From positions 2,185,001 to 2,249,000 of the forward strand of contig NZ_AP024718.1 of assembly GCF_030294985.1 (NCBI RefSeq): a stretch of DNA of 64,000 bases, in the 5' to 3' direction. The notes under the pieces are model-generated. The model had not been told where the DNA came from and made no database searches. It worked only from the letters and a program-made list of their open reading frames with translations. The position numbers and the translations under genes were made by a program. The stretch is from Methylomarinovum tepidoasis (lineage in GTDB: Bacteria; Pseudomonadota; Gammaproteobacteria; Methylococcales; Methylothermaceae). This document shows positions 41,298-49,264 of the stretch, piece by piece; position 1 is the first letter of the stretch; every line of letters starts with the position of its first letter.

Positions 41298-41872
41298 GCG
41301 GTTATCTGGCCGATCCGGCTGTCTTCGTCGTCAACGTCCTGTTCAGTCTCTACATCCTGGCGGTCATGCTCCGCTTCCTGTTCCAACTGGTGGAAGCGGA
41401 TTTCTACAACCCCATCTCTCAGGCACTGGTCAAGATCACCCATCCGCCTCTGCGCCTGCTGCGCCGCTTCATCCCCGCCATCGGCCGCGTCGATACGGCC
41501 TCGCTGGTCTTCATGCTGCTTCTGCAGGTGCTGGCCGATTATCTCGTCTATCTGCTCCAGGGCGGGGGACGCGTGGCCATCGGTGTTCTCGTCGCCTCGG
41601 CATTGATCCAGCTGGTCAATCTCGCCTTCAACGTTTTCATCTACGCCATCATCATTCAGGCGGTCATGAGCTGGATCAACCCCGATCCTTACAATCCGGT
41701 CTATGCTTTATTGACGGACCTGACCGAACCGGTGCTGCGCCCCTGCCGCCGCCTGATCCCGGCGCTGGGGGGACTCGACCTCTCGCCTCTGCTGGCGCTG
41801 GTCGGACTGCAGGTTCTGAAAATGCTCATCCTGCCCCCCCTGCAGAAACTCGTGTTGATGCTGGCTTTCTAA
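41294..41872 (+). CDS. YggT family membrane protein
   Basis: 192 residues, made of two YggT repeats, each with two hydrophobic helices followed by PLLRP-like segments (THPPLRLLRRFIPAIGRVD and TEPVLRPCRRLIPALGGLD). Inner-membrane protein of uncertain function; it is commonly encoded after proC and has been linked to osmotic or cell-envelope roles. Confidence 0.92.
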   Translation: MSGYLADPAVFVVNVLFSLYILAVMLRFLFQLVEADFYNPISQALVKITHPPLRLLRRFIPAIGRVDTASLVFMLLLQVLADYLVYLLQGGGRVAIGVLVASALIQLVNLAFNVFIYAIIIQAVMSWINPDPYNPVYALLTDLTEPVLRPCRRLIPALGGLDLSPLLALVGLQVLKMLILPPLQKLVLMLAF

Positions 41873-41974
41873 ACGTTGCTTCATGTCTGTCTCCCTCAGG
41901 CGGGGGCAGGCGCCAACATCGTTCGTTTCATCGGCGATGAAGTGGTTCTATTTTCTGAAAGACTTTATAAATCA

Positions 41975-42925
41975 ATGGAATACAAGGACTATTACAAAAT
42001 TTTGGGCGTCTCCCGGGACGCCACCCAGGACGAGATCAAGCGTGCCTACCGCAAGCTGGCGCGCAAGTACCATCCGGACGTGAGCAAAGAAGCGGACGCC
42101 GAGGAGAAGTTCAAGGAAGTCAACGAAGCCTACGAAGTCCTCAAGGACCCGGAAAAACGCAAGGCTTACGACCAGTTCGGCGCCCACTGGAAGGAAGGCC
42201 AGGGTTTCCAGCCGCCGCCGGGCTGGGAGGAGCAGTTCGGCTTCGGCGGCGGAGGCTACACCGAAGGGGGCCGGACCGCCGACTTCAGCGAATTCTTCGA
42301 GGCCCTCTTCGGGGGCGGTGGCTTTCGCCGCGGCCGGGCCCGGAGTGGATTCCGCATGCGGGGGGAAGACTTGCACGCCAAGGTTTACATCGATCTCGAG
42401 GACGCCTATCGTGGCACCACCCAGACCCTGACCCTGAGCGTACCGGAGGTCGATCCGGCCACCGGCCGCCTGGTGGACAAGCACAAGCGCCTGCAAGTCA
42501 AAATCCCCAAAGGCATCCGCGAAGGCCAGAAGATCCGCCTCGCTGGCCAGGGAGCCCCGGGCATGGGTGGGGGACCTGCCGGAGATCTGTATCTGGAAGT
42601 CCACTTCAAGCCCCACCGCTGGTTCAAGGTGGAGGACAAGGACGTTTACCTGGACCTGCCCGTCACTCCCTGGGAGGCGGCCTTGGGCGCCAAGGTGCCG
42701 GTGCCGACCCTGGAAGGCAAAGTGGAATTGAGGATTCCGCCCGGCTCCCAAACCGACCGCAAACTGCGCCTCAAGGGCAAGGGGCTTCCAGGGACGCCTG
42801 CGGGGGATCAGTACGTGATCCTCAAGATCCACACCCCGCCGGCGGACACCGAAGACAAGAAGCGCTTCTACGAGGAGATGGCCCGCAAGATGCCGTTCAA
42901 TCCGCGTCAAGGGATGGGGGTGTAA
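41975..42925 (+). CDS. cbpA: DnaJ-type co-chaperone CbpA (type II, no zinc finger)
   Basis: 316 residues. J domain at 4-70 with HPD in [12 protein letters not shown], a Gly/Phe-rich linker ([21 protein letters not shown]), then two beta-barrel C-terminal domains with no CxxCxGxG zinc repeats, so it is CbpA-like rather than DnaJ. Start at the ATG before [12 protein letters not shown]; earlier in-frame codons are non-coding. The upstream 100 bp has no clear heat-shock promoter. Paired with cbpM three bases downstream. Confidence 0.95.
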   Translation: MEYKDYYKILGVSRDATQDEIKRAYRKLARKYHPDVSKEADAEEKFKEVNEAYEVLKDPEKRKAYDQFGAHWKEGQGFQPPPGWEEQFGFGGGGYTEGGRTADFSEFFEALFGGGGFRRGRARSGFRMRGEDLHAKVYIDLEDAYRGTTQTLTLSVPEVDPATGRLVDKHKRLQVKIPKGIREGQKIRLAGQGAPGMGGGPAGDLYLEVHFKPHRWFKVEDKDVYLDLPVTPWEAALGAKVPVPTLEGKVELRIPPGSQTDRKLRLKGKGLPGTPAGDQYVILKIHTPPADTEDKKRFYEEMARKMPFNPRQGMGV

Positions 42926-42928
42926 GCG

Positions 42929-43219
42929 ATGCTGCAGGAAAAGGTTTTTACGGGTGTGGTCCTGGACGAGAACTTCCGCATCACCCTGGTGGAAGTGTGC
43001 CGGATCTTCGAGGTCAGCGCCGAACGCGTGATAGAGCTGGTGGATCAGGGGGTGATCGAATACCAGGGCGGGCCGGAGCCGCCCCAGTGGTGGTTCGACG
43101 CCGTCGCCTTCGAGCGCCTGCGCACCGCCCTGCGGTTGGAGCGGGATCTGGGGCTCAATCCTCCCGGCGCCGCCCTGGTGCTGGATCTGCTGGAGGAACT
43201 GCGCCGCGCCCGGCGCTGA
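42929..43219 (+). CDS. cbpM: Chaperone modulator CbpM
   Basis: 96 residues. MerR-like small protein (TLVEVCRIFEVSAERVIELV; PGAALVLDLLEELRR) that inhibits the J domain of CbpA in E. coli. Its place directly after cbpA fixes the assignment. Confidence 0.9.
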   Translation: MLQEKVFTGVVLDENFRITLVEVCRIFEVSAERVIELVDQGVIEYQGGPEPPQWWFDAVAFERLRTALRLERDLGLNPPGAALVLDLLEELRRARR

Positions 43220-43220
43220 C

Positions 43221-43252
43221 GAAAGAGGCCGGGGTGTCCCCCGGCCTCTTTC
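43221..43252. terminator. Bidirectional intrinsic terminator
   Basis: Perfect 14-bp stem GAAAGAGGCCGGGG / CCCCGGCCTCTTTC with a TGTC loop, flanked by A- and T-rich ends of the stem (CTTTCGTTTCG on the plus side). It sits between the converging cbpM and chemoreceptor genes, so it can serve both. Confidence 0.85.
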
Positions 43253-43272
43253 GTTTCGGATCGTTCCGTGTC

Positions 43273-45012
43273 TCAGGTACGGAACTGGTTGGCTGTCTGA
43301 TCGAGCTTTTCGGCGTTTTCCCGCAGGGAAGCGACCGCCTGGCGGGTTTCCTCCATCCGGGCGCAGGTTTCCTCCACACCTTCGCTGATGCTGGCGACGT
43401 TCTGGCTGACCTCGGCACTCACCATGCTTTGCTCCTCGACGGCACTGGCGATCTGGGTGTTCATCTCCCGCACGTCGTTCATCATTCGGGTGATGCTTTC
43501 CAGCACGGTGTTGACGCCGTGGGCTTCCTCCTTGCTGGCCTGGGCTTGCTCCTTGCTCTGATCGATGACGCCCACCGCCTGACGGGCGCGGTTGCGCAGG
43601 CGTTCGATGGTATTCTGGATCTCGGCGGTGGATTCCTGGGTCCTGCTCGCGAGGGTACGGACCTCCTCGGCCACCACCGCAAAACCCCGACCCTGCTCCC
43701 CGGCCCGGGCCGCCTCGATGGCGGCGTTCAGCGCCAGCAGGTTGGTCTGATCGGCGATGTCGCCGATGATCTTCAGCACCTCGCCGATGCTGTCGCTGTC
43801 CTTCTCCAGCTCCTTGAGCACCTGGGCCGCCTTGTCCACCTCGACGGCCAGCCGGTCGATCTTCTCGATCGCCGCCTGCACCACCTGCCGACCGGCCTGG
43901 GTTTCCTGGTCGGTCGCCTGCGCGTTTTCCGCCGCCTTGGCGGTGGTTTCGGCGATCTCCTGGATCGCGGCCGACATTTGTTCCATCATCGTCACCAGGT
44001 GCTGGATCGCCTCACCCTGGCAGGTTGCCCGCTGCCCAGTATCGACCGCCGCCTCATTCAAGCGCTCGGTTTCTTTAGCCAGGTGATGGGCCGCGTCCTG
44101 CACCGTCAACGCCATATTGCGCAGTTTTTTGACAAACTGATTGAAGCTGTGGGCGATCCAGGCGAACTCGTTCTTGCCCCTGACTTCCAGGCGGGCGGTG
44201 AGATCGCCGCTGCCGCTGGCGATGTCCTGAAGTTTCATCCCCAATTGGGTGAGGGGATCGACGACCATGCGCCTGGCGGTGAAGAACAGGCCACCACCCA
44301 CCAGCAGTGCCGCCAGCCCGATCAGGCCACTTGCCTTCCAGACATGGGCGGAGATGGCGGCATCGGCGGTATCGAGCGGAGTAATGATTTCGAAAGCGCC
44401 GTGCAGATCACCGACCTTCTTACCCTCCATGGGATAACCCAGGATGTCCCTGCCGTCGTCACGCCCCCACAGTGCCAAGGAATTACGCGGATCTCCGTGA
44501 CAGACCAGACATTGCTGCTGCAGCCGCACCGGGCGGAAATAATGCAAAGTATTAGTTTTCTCGTCCACGACCCGATAATCCTGGGCTTCCGGGTGCTGCT
44601 TGAAATAGGCCAGTGCTTCGGCCTCCAGGGCGTCAGGTTCGTTGGCGGGATTGCGGGGGTTGTGGCGCGGGGTCCGCAGGCGGTAGCCGTTGGCGCCGGC
44701 ATTTTTCCGAATCATCTCCCAGGCGTTGACGATGGGCACGGTGGCGAGAATTTTCTGTTTGGCCTCATCCTGGGGTAGCGCCGTAAACTGGTGTAGCATC
44801 TCCGGGCTGAAAATCCCCATGTCCCACTTTCTGGCCACTTGATCCCGAGCCGCTTCCGCCGCCTGGATCACGTTCTGGGCCATACGCACCTCCGCCTCGA
44901 TGGCGGTGTTGCGCTGCTGTCTGGCATAGATCCATAAGAGCGCCACCGATACCATGAAAATCAGCCCCAAAACCACAAGCACCAGGCGCATGCCGACGGA
45001 ATTCCAGTTCAT
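43273..45012 (-). CDS. Methyl-accepting chemotaxis protein with a periplasmic haem c motif (DUF3365-like sensor)
   Basis: 579 residues. TM1 about 8-30 and TM2 about 225-246 flank a periplasmic DUF3365/Tll0287-like domain with a c-type haem site C168LVC171H172 in [15 protein letters not shown] (about 247-300) and a full signalling domain follow, with the hairpin tip [20 protein letters not shown]. No CheR/CheB-docking pentapeptide at the C-terminus. Probably senses redox state, oxygen or a haem ligand. The start is the ATG before [10 protein letters not shown], after a basic, non-coding upstream frame. No other chemotaxis genes are in the window. Confidence 0.9.
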   Translation of the reverse strand: MNWNSVGMRLVLVVLGLIFMVSVALLWIYARQQRNTAIEAEVRMAQNVIQAAEAARDQVARKWDMGIFSPEMLHQFTALPQDEAKQKILATVPIVNAWEMIRKNAGANGYRLRTPRHNPRNPANEPDALEAEALAYFKQHPEAQDYRVVDEKTNTLHYFRPVRLQQQCLVCHGDPRNSLALWGRDDGRDILGYPMEGKKVGDLHGAFEIITPLDTADAAISAHVWKASGLIGLAALLVGGGLFFTARRMVVDPLTQLGMKLQDIASGSGDLTARLEVRGKNEFAWIAHSFNQFVKKLRNMALTVQDAAHHLAKETERLNEAAVDTGQRATCQGEAIQHLVTMMEQMSAAIQEIAETTAKAAENAQATDQETQAGRQVVQAAIEKIDRLAVEVDKAAQVLKELEKDSDSIGEVLKIIGDIADQTNLLALNAAIEAARAGEQGRGFAVVAEEVRTLASRTQESTAEIQNTIERLRNRARQAVGVIDQSKEQAQASKEEAHGVNTVLESITRMMNDVREMNTQIASAVEEQSMVSAEVSQNVASISEGVEETCARMEETRQAVASLRENAEKLDQTANQFRT

Positions 45013-45137
45013 TCTGTCCACCTCGTTTGGAAGTTCAATTTCGCTATGACAACAAGCATAGTCAAAACTCGGCAGATTGCCGGCCATACCGCTACAATCT
45101 CTCGGCCATCCCACAACGAACTTGAGGAGAACGGAAG

Positions 45138-45632
45138 ATGAGCACCCTGGAACAACTGCGTCACGGCATCCAGCATGCCGTGGCATCCCTGGCCGAAGGC
45201 TGGCAGCAACTGAAGGAGCGCGCCGGCCACGCCCTGACCCGCTTCACCCACCGCCGCCGGGGCGAAGGCCCCGAGCAGCAGCTGATGGCCGACGCTTCCC
45301 GCTGGGGCCTCATCCCTGCGGAGGTGAAGGAAGAGAAGGACAAATTGATCGTGCGGCTGGAAATCCCCGGCATGGAGCCGGATCAGTTCGACATTCAGAT
45401 CGTCGGCGACACCCTGGTGGTACGCGGCGAGAAGCTGGCGGAACGCGAGGAAAGCGGCGGCCACTACTATCTGCTGGAACGCGCCTACGGCGCCTTCGAA
45501 CGCGCCATCCCCCTGCCGGCGCCGGTGGACGAAAACCGCGCCGAGGCCTGCTACCGCAACGGCGTGCTGACCCTGGTGCTCCCGAAGGCCAGCGGCCATC
45601 TCAGCCGCCGAATTCCGATCCAGACTGTGTGA
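45138..45632 (+). CDS. Small heat-shock protein, Hsp20/alpha-crystallin family
   Basis: 164 residues. A helical N-terminal arm (about 1-48), then the alpha-crystallin domain ([47 protein letters not shown]) and a C-terminal RRIPIQ with the I-x-I anchoring motif. ATP-independent holdase. Strong ribosome-binding site GAGGAGAACGGAAG. Divergent from the chemoreceptor; 125 bp between them. Confidence 0.92.
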   Translation: MSTLEQLRHGIQHAVASLAEGWQQLKERAGHALTRFTHRRRGEGPEQQLMADASRWGLIPAEVKEEKDKLIVRLEIPGMEPDQFDIQIVGDTLVVRGEKLAEREESGGHYYLLERAYGAFERAIPLPAPVDENRAEACYRNGVLTLVLPKASGHLSRRIPIQTV

Positions 45633-45638
45633 ACATAC

Positions 45639-45661
45639 GGCCCCGCCGCCCGGGCGGGGCC
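45639..45661 (+). terminator. GC-rich hairpin after the small heat-shock gene
   Basis: Nine-base stem GGCCCCGCC / GGCGGGGCC with a five-base loop, starting seven bases after the Hsp20 stop codon. It has no T-run, so it is a weak or Rho-assisted terminator candidate. Confidence 0.5.
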
Positions 45662-45964
45662 TGGCCCAACTTACCGGAGTTTAATAGCCGGGTGACCGCG
45701 GGCGATTGCTCACCCGCGGTTCCCACAGATCCGGACGTGCCCGATTAAGGCATCCGGCTCCTCAGACTATGGCGTCGCTACGCAACGGTCGATTCCGTGA
45801 ACCACGCGCGGTGGAGAATGAACGGGCACCCATACCCCGAGCAGTTCGTCGCCCAGTTTCCGGATCAGATGGTCGAGCAGGCGGTCGATGACGGTTTGCA
45901 CAAGCCCCCCCCGGTTGCCAGGTTTTGGCCTAAACTATAGGCGTTTGCCAAAAATAACGCCACC
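45662..45964. other. Non-coding scar region with group II intron fragment
   Basis: After the hairpin this gap holds the intron fragment (45690-45766), then about 135 bp (45767-45900) with short open frames but no start signal or recognisable protein, then a C-run and an AT-rich 60 bp ending at the nucleotidyltransferase start. TAAACTATAGGCG at 45932-45944 could hold its -10 box (TATAGG). Confidence 0.5.
45690..45766 (-). mobile_element. Fragment of a group II intron
   Basis: On the minus strand the sequence runs TCTGAGGAGCCGGATGCC then GGCACGTCCGGATCTGTGGG, forming the hairpin CCGGATGCC / GGCA-CG-TCCGG typical of the domain that precedes the reverse-transcriptase ORF in bacterial group II introns. 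A second hairpin, ACCGCGGG / CCCGCGGT, follows. No maturase coding sequence remains downstream; the heat-shock gene begins there. Assigned from remembered intron sequence, not from a search. Confidence 0.6.
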
Positions 45965-46191
45965 ATGCCAACAGCCGCCGCAAAGCCCCGCCTCGACCCC
46001 CTCGACGCCGCGGAAATTCAGCGGCTGCTCGAGCCTTATCTTGAGCGCTTCAAGGCCCGGTTGCTTCTGTTCGGCTCCCGCGCCCGCGGCGATCTCCGTC
46101 CGGCTTCTGACATCGATGTCGCCATCAAGGCGGAAAGATCCATTCCCGCCTGGCTGATGGCCGAGATGCGCGAGCTGCTGGAGGAGTCGCA

Positions 46192-46197
46192 TCTACC
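46192..46197. repeat. Left target-site duplication TCTACC
   Basis: TCTACC directly abuts the TGT left end of the IS and is repeated at 47314-47319 directly after the ACA right end. Six-base duplications are within the range of IS481-family elements. Removing the IS plus one copy restores the host reading frame. Confidence 0.85.
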
Positions 46198-46220
46198 TGT
46201 TGGGTCCCGTGTGATCATAT
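46198..46220 (+). repeat. IS left terminal inverted repeat
   Basis: Begins TGTTGGGTCCCGTGTGATCA; pairs imperfectly with the right end, 17 of 23 positions identical after reverse-complementing. Confidence 0.8.
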
Positions 46221-46328
46221 TCCCAAGAGGAGCTATCCTTTGTTCCGTGCTTGGGATGTTCTGAGCGAGCTGATGGCAGAGTCCCAGGCCGGAAAGACGA
46301 CTCAAGCTTGATGGACGAGGAGGAAGTC

Positions 46329-47336
46329 ATGGTCATCCGTCTCCACAAGAAAGCCCGCACCACGCCCGAGATCCGCCGGGAGATCCAGAACTCCAAGCTG
46401 CCGGCCACGGTTCTGGCCAGGAAATACGGGGTTCATCGTCATACCATCCGCAAGTGGCGCCAGCGCGATTCGGTCGAGGACGCCTCGCACCGGCCCCATC
46501 GCATCCATGCCACCCTGACCCCGCAGCAGGAAGCGATCGTCGTCTGTCTGCGCGAAACCCTGCTGTTGCCCCTGGATGACCTGCTGGCGGTCGTTCATCG
46601 CTTCATCTATCCCGAGATGTCCCGCTCGGCTCTGGACCGGCTGCTGCGCCGCCATGGGGTTTCCAACCTCAAAGAACTGATCGCCGCCAAGGAAGGAGAG
46701 AACGCCCCTTCCAAGGGCAAGAAGAAGGGCTTCAAGGACTACGAGCCCGGGTTTGTCCACATCGACATCAAGTACCTGCCTAAGATGCCCGACGAGAGCC
46801 GGGGCCGTTACCTCTTCGTCGCCATCGATCGGGCCACCCGCTGGGTCTACCTGGAAATCCATCCCACCAAGGAAGCCAGGGTCGCCGCCGCCTTCCTCGA
46901 GCGCCTGATCGCCAAGGCCCCCTTCACAATCACCAAGGTCCTGACCGATAACGGCAAAGAGTTTACCGACCGCTTCTGTGCCACCGGGGAGCGCGAACCG
47001 ACCGGCCGACACCTTTTCGACCAGGTCTGCCAATGCCATGGCATCGAGCACCGCCTCATCCCGCCCAAACACCCCCAGACCAACGGCATGGTAGAACGCT
47101 TCAACGGTCGGATCGCCGAAATCCTCAAAACCACTCGCTTCCAAAGCAGCCAGGATCTGGATCGGGCCCTGATGCAGTATGCCAGCGTCTACAACCATCA
47201 GATCCCCCAGAAGGCCCTGGGACACATCTCACCAGTACAGGCCCTCAAAGACTGGCAGAAGAAGCGGCCGGAGCTCTTCAAAAAACGTGTATATAATCTC
47301 ACGGGGCTTGACATCTACCCTTTAAGGTCGATCTGA
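46329..47336 (+). CDS. IS481-family transposase (DDE, rve integrase core)
   Basis: 335 residues to the stop. N-terminal helix-turn-helix (LPATVLARKYGVHRHTIRKW) and a retroviral-integrase-like core with the DDE triad: Asp in HIDIKYLPKM, Asp in LTDNGKEFTD and Glu in HPQTNGMVERFNGRI. The chosen ATG has GGAGG five bases upstream; an ATG at 46311 is in frame. The frame leaves the IS at residue 328 or so (VYNLTGLD) and ends eight codons later in the host gene (TGA 47334-47336), so the stop codon is supplied by the target. Confidence 0.92.
   Translation: MVIRLHKKARTTPEIRREIQNSKLPATVLARKYGVHRHTIRKWRQRDSVEDASHRPHRIHATLTPQQEAIVVCLRETLLLPLDDLLAVVHRFIYPEMSRSALDRLLRRHGVSNLKELIAAKEGENAPSKGKKKGFKDYEPGFVHIDIKYLPKMPDESRGRYLFVAIDRATRWVYLEIHPTKEARVAAAFLERLIAKAPFTITKVLTDNGKEFTDRFCATGEREPTGRHLFDQVCQCHGIEHRLIPPKHPQTNGMVERFNGRIAEILKTTRFQSSQDLDRALMQYASVYNHQIPQKALGHISPVQALKDWQKKRPELFKKRVYNLTGLDIYPLRSI
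47291..47313 (+). repeat. IS right terminal inverted repeat
   Basis: Ends AATCTCACGGGGCTTGACA. It also encodes the last residues NLTGLD of the transposase, as is usual when the coding sequence runs into the IS end. Confidence 0.8.
47314..47319. repeat. Right target-site duplication TCTACC
   Basis: Second copy of the six bases found at 46192-46197. Confidence 0.85.
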
Positions 47337-47394
47337 TCGACTACGCTCGCGCCCCCGAAGATTTGAAACGCGCCATCGATGAGGAGGGCATTCC

Positions 47395-47433
47395 GTGGCC
47401 GATGTGACGCTGGGCCGCCTTGAAAAGGTATAA
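47395..47433 (+). pseudogene. Twelve-codon stub, possibly the start of a HEPN partner gene
   Basis: A GTG overlapping the end of the nucleotidyltransferase gene opens a frame reading (M)ADVTLGRLEKV and then TAA. MNT nucleotidyltransferase genes are usually followed, with an overlap of this kind, by a HEPN gene; here only the first codons remain before the exopolysaccharide locus begins at 47441. Sequence similarity to HEPN is not demonstrable at this length. Confidence 0.35.
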
Positions 47434-47440
47434 AGCACTC

Positions 47441-49264
47441 ATGACTTTGAAAAATCTGCAAATTCCCGCCGCCAAGCGGGAAATCCTGCTCTCCTCCCAT
47501 ACGGAACAGCTGATCGACCACCTGGAAGAGGCCGAATGCCTTTTCCTGCGCTTTCGGGGGCCGGCTGATCACACCCTGCCCGGCGTCTCCCGGATGCGGG
47601 CCTGTCCGGCCGGGGGCTGGTTGCTGGAGGGGAAAGAAAACTTCTGGATTCCCCGCCTGCCGGTGGCAAGACGGCTGGACGACCAGGGGCATATCCTGGA
47701 GGAGACTCCCGCACCGGTTTCCGGCCTGGAACTGAACGGCTCGGGGTTGACCCTGTTCCTTGCGCCGCCCGCCGGTTTTGTGACCGATCTGGCAGTCTGG
47801 CGGCTGACGCCACAGCTGCAGCAGGAACTGACCGATCTCAGCCCCATTGAAACTCAGGCTTATTTCCTGTGGGGTTCCCACACCCGCTACAGCCACCCGG
47901 CCGATCTGTATCTGCACCTGATCCACGGCTGGGTGTACGAGAACCGCGTCAGCTGGCCCAAGTACTGGAAGATCTGCTCGGAAAACGACGCCCACGCCCT
48001 GTACGTGCTGTTCTCCGGCCTGGCGCGGGCCACCGGAAAGACCCTCTACCGGCTGTTCAAGCGGCAGCTGCTCCTGGCGGTTCTCGACCGTCAGGCCGAC
48101 GACGGCGGCTGGTATCACGGCGAGTGGACCGACGGGATGGAGTCCCACTTCCGTCTTCACACCAGTGCATTGCATTTGCTGCTGGATGCTTATGAGGAAG
48201 GCCCTGATGCCACCATTGCCGAGGGTTTGCAGCGGGGAACCGAGTTTTTGCTCCAGCGGGCCGACCGTCTCGACTGCGGCCTGTGGTTCCTGCACGATTC
48301 CCTGGAGCTGACGGAGGCATCGATGCGTCAAAGTCCGTTCCAGTGGCTGCCCTGTCGGGCCTTTGGCAAATCCGTAAGCGACATGTTGGTGCTCAACTCC
48401 CATTGGGACACCACCATCGCCGTGGGCCGGGGCGCGGGACTGCTGGAGGAGTCCGCCTGGCGGGAGGCGGCAGGCGAAGCCAACCGGGCCACGGAAACGG
48501 TCCTCGCGGCCATTCCGGCCGCCTGGCTGTACCGCCTGGTCTTCGGCCTGATCGCCCTGAGCTTTCTGCCAACCGAACGGGCCGCCGCCCTGCCGCTGTG
48601 GCGAAGGGCCCTGAAGCGGCTGGGCTGGAAATACCTGATTCCCTGCTTCCACCATCTAAAATGCCGCTTTCCCCGCCTAGTGATGCCGGGCGGCTACCTG
48701 GACCGCGCCCTGTGCCTCAAGGGAATTTCCACCGCCTATCAGGCCATCAACGTCATGGATCTGGTCAGGCTCCAGGCGCGCTTTCCGCAGCTGAAGCTGC
48801 GTTCCTACATCGACGACGCCGTGGCGTTCACCTACCGCAGCGGCCTGTGGCAGCGCTGGGCCGAGGACGAAAGAACCCGATATGCCTACGGCTTCTGGGC
48901 CGAGGCCCTGCACCGCCTGTGTCTGCTCGATCCCGATCCGGCGCTGCGGAGCCGGCTGGCCGGGACGATGGCAAGGCTGGAAGAACTTGGGCTGGGTCAA
49001 CCGCCCGGGCTTCTGGGGGGCGACCAGGAGCGGGGCTTTGCCGGCCCTCGGAAACTGGATCTGCACAAACTTCCACCCGGCGTCCGCATTGCCGATCTTT
49101 CCACACCTGCCGGGGCGGAGTACCTGTTGCTGGGCACGGGCGAAGGCCCGGTACGTCTGAATACTGGAACACTGGGGACGGAGCTGAACTGGACCGATCC
49201 CGAAGGCAGGCCCCTGGACCCCGAGTTTTCCCTGCAACCCGGCCAGTGGGTAGTGGGACGGTGA
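47441..49264 (+). CDS. Uncharacterised 607-residue protein at the head of the glycan locus
   Basis: No family recognised with confidence. The N-terminal ~130 residues look beta-rich; from about 135 to 520 there are regularly spaced helices with Trp-, Gly- and His-rich turns (DDGGWYHGEWTDGMESHFRL; SVSDMLVLNSHWDTTIAVGR), which suggests an alpha/alpha toroid as in glycoside hydrolases, polysaccharide lyases or terpene cyclases. The end is beta-rich again. There is no signal peptide, so it is probably cytoplasmic. The ATG before TLKNLQIPAAKREI is chosen; a TTG seven codons earlier is possible. It overlaps the next glycosyltransferase by four bases, so it acts in the same pathway. Confidence 0.8.
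   Translation: MTLKNLQIPAAKREILLSSHTEQLIDHLEEAECLFLRFRGPADHTLPGVSRMRACPAGGWLLEGKENFWIPRLPVARRLDDQGHILEETPAPVSGLELNGSGLTLFLAPPAGFVTDLAVWRLTPQLQQELTDLSPIETQAYFLWGSHTRYSHPADLYLHLIHGWVYENRVSWPKYWKICSENDAHALYVLFSGLARATGKTLYRLFKRQLLLAVLDRQADDGGWYHGEWTDGMESHFRLHTSALHLLLDAYEEGPDATIAEGLQRGTEFLLQRADRLDCGLWFLHDSLELTEASMRQSPFQWLPCRAFGKSVSDMLVLNSHWDTTIAVGRGAGLLEESAWREAAGEANRATETVLAAIPAAWLYRLVFGLIALSFLPTERAAALPLWRRALKRLGWKYLIPCFHHLKCRFPRLVMPGGYLDRALCLKGISTAYQAINVMDLVRLQARFPQLKLRSYIDDAVAFTYRSGLWQRWAEDERTRYAYGFWAEALHRLCLLDPDPALRSRLAGTMARLEELGLGQPPGLLGGDQERGFAGPRKLDLHKLPPGVRIADLSTPAGAEYLLLGTGEGPVRLNTGTLGTELNWTDPEGRPLDPEFSLQPGQWVVGR

Larger units (their letters stand above)
46198..47313 (+). mobile_element. 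IS481-family insertion sequence, 1116 bp, apparently complete
   Basis: Bounded by TGT...ACA and flanked by the TCTACC duplication. The terminal inverted repeats match at 17 of the first 23 positions: left end TGTTGGGTCCCGTG, right end reverse-complement TGTCAAGCCCCGTG. It contains one transposase frame. It lies inside the nucleotidyltransferase gene in the same orientation. A short relic of a related right end is at 20387-20410. Confidence 0.87.
45965..47407 (+). pseudogene. MNT-type nucleotidyltransferase gene split by an IS element
   Basis: The 5' part (45965-46197) encodes PTAAAKPRLDPLDA, then LLLFGSRARGDLRPASDIDV, the GSxxxGxxxxxSDxD signature of minimal nucleotidyltransferases (MntA/Pol-beta fold). 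The reading is cut after SHLP by the IS. The 3' part (47320-47407) continues exactly in frame after removal of the IS and one TCTACC copy: HLPFKVDLIDYARAPEDL, then KRAIDEEGIPWPM and TGA. The intact product would be about 106 residues. Such proteins are often the antitoxin half of HEPN/MNT pairs, and a possible partner stub follows. Confidence 0.85.

Noticed and set aside
41873-41974. Heat-shock (sigma-32) promoter before cbpA
   Set aside because: No CTTGAA / CCCCAT pair at suitable spacing. The TATAAA close to the ATG is only a few bases upstream of the start.
45067-45105. Sigma-54-like GG-N10-GC element upstream of the chemoreceptor (TGGCCGGCAATCTGCC on the minus strand)
   Set aside because: The GG/GC spacing fits, but only about half of the other consensus positions match, too few to call a promoter.
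45767-45900. Short frames on both strands (for example HLIRKLGDELLGVWVPVHSP on the minus strand) as a gene remnant
   Set aside because: Protein-like in places, but no start signal, no family match, and bounded by mobile-element debris.
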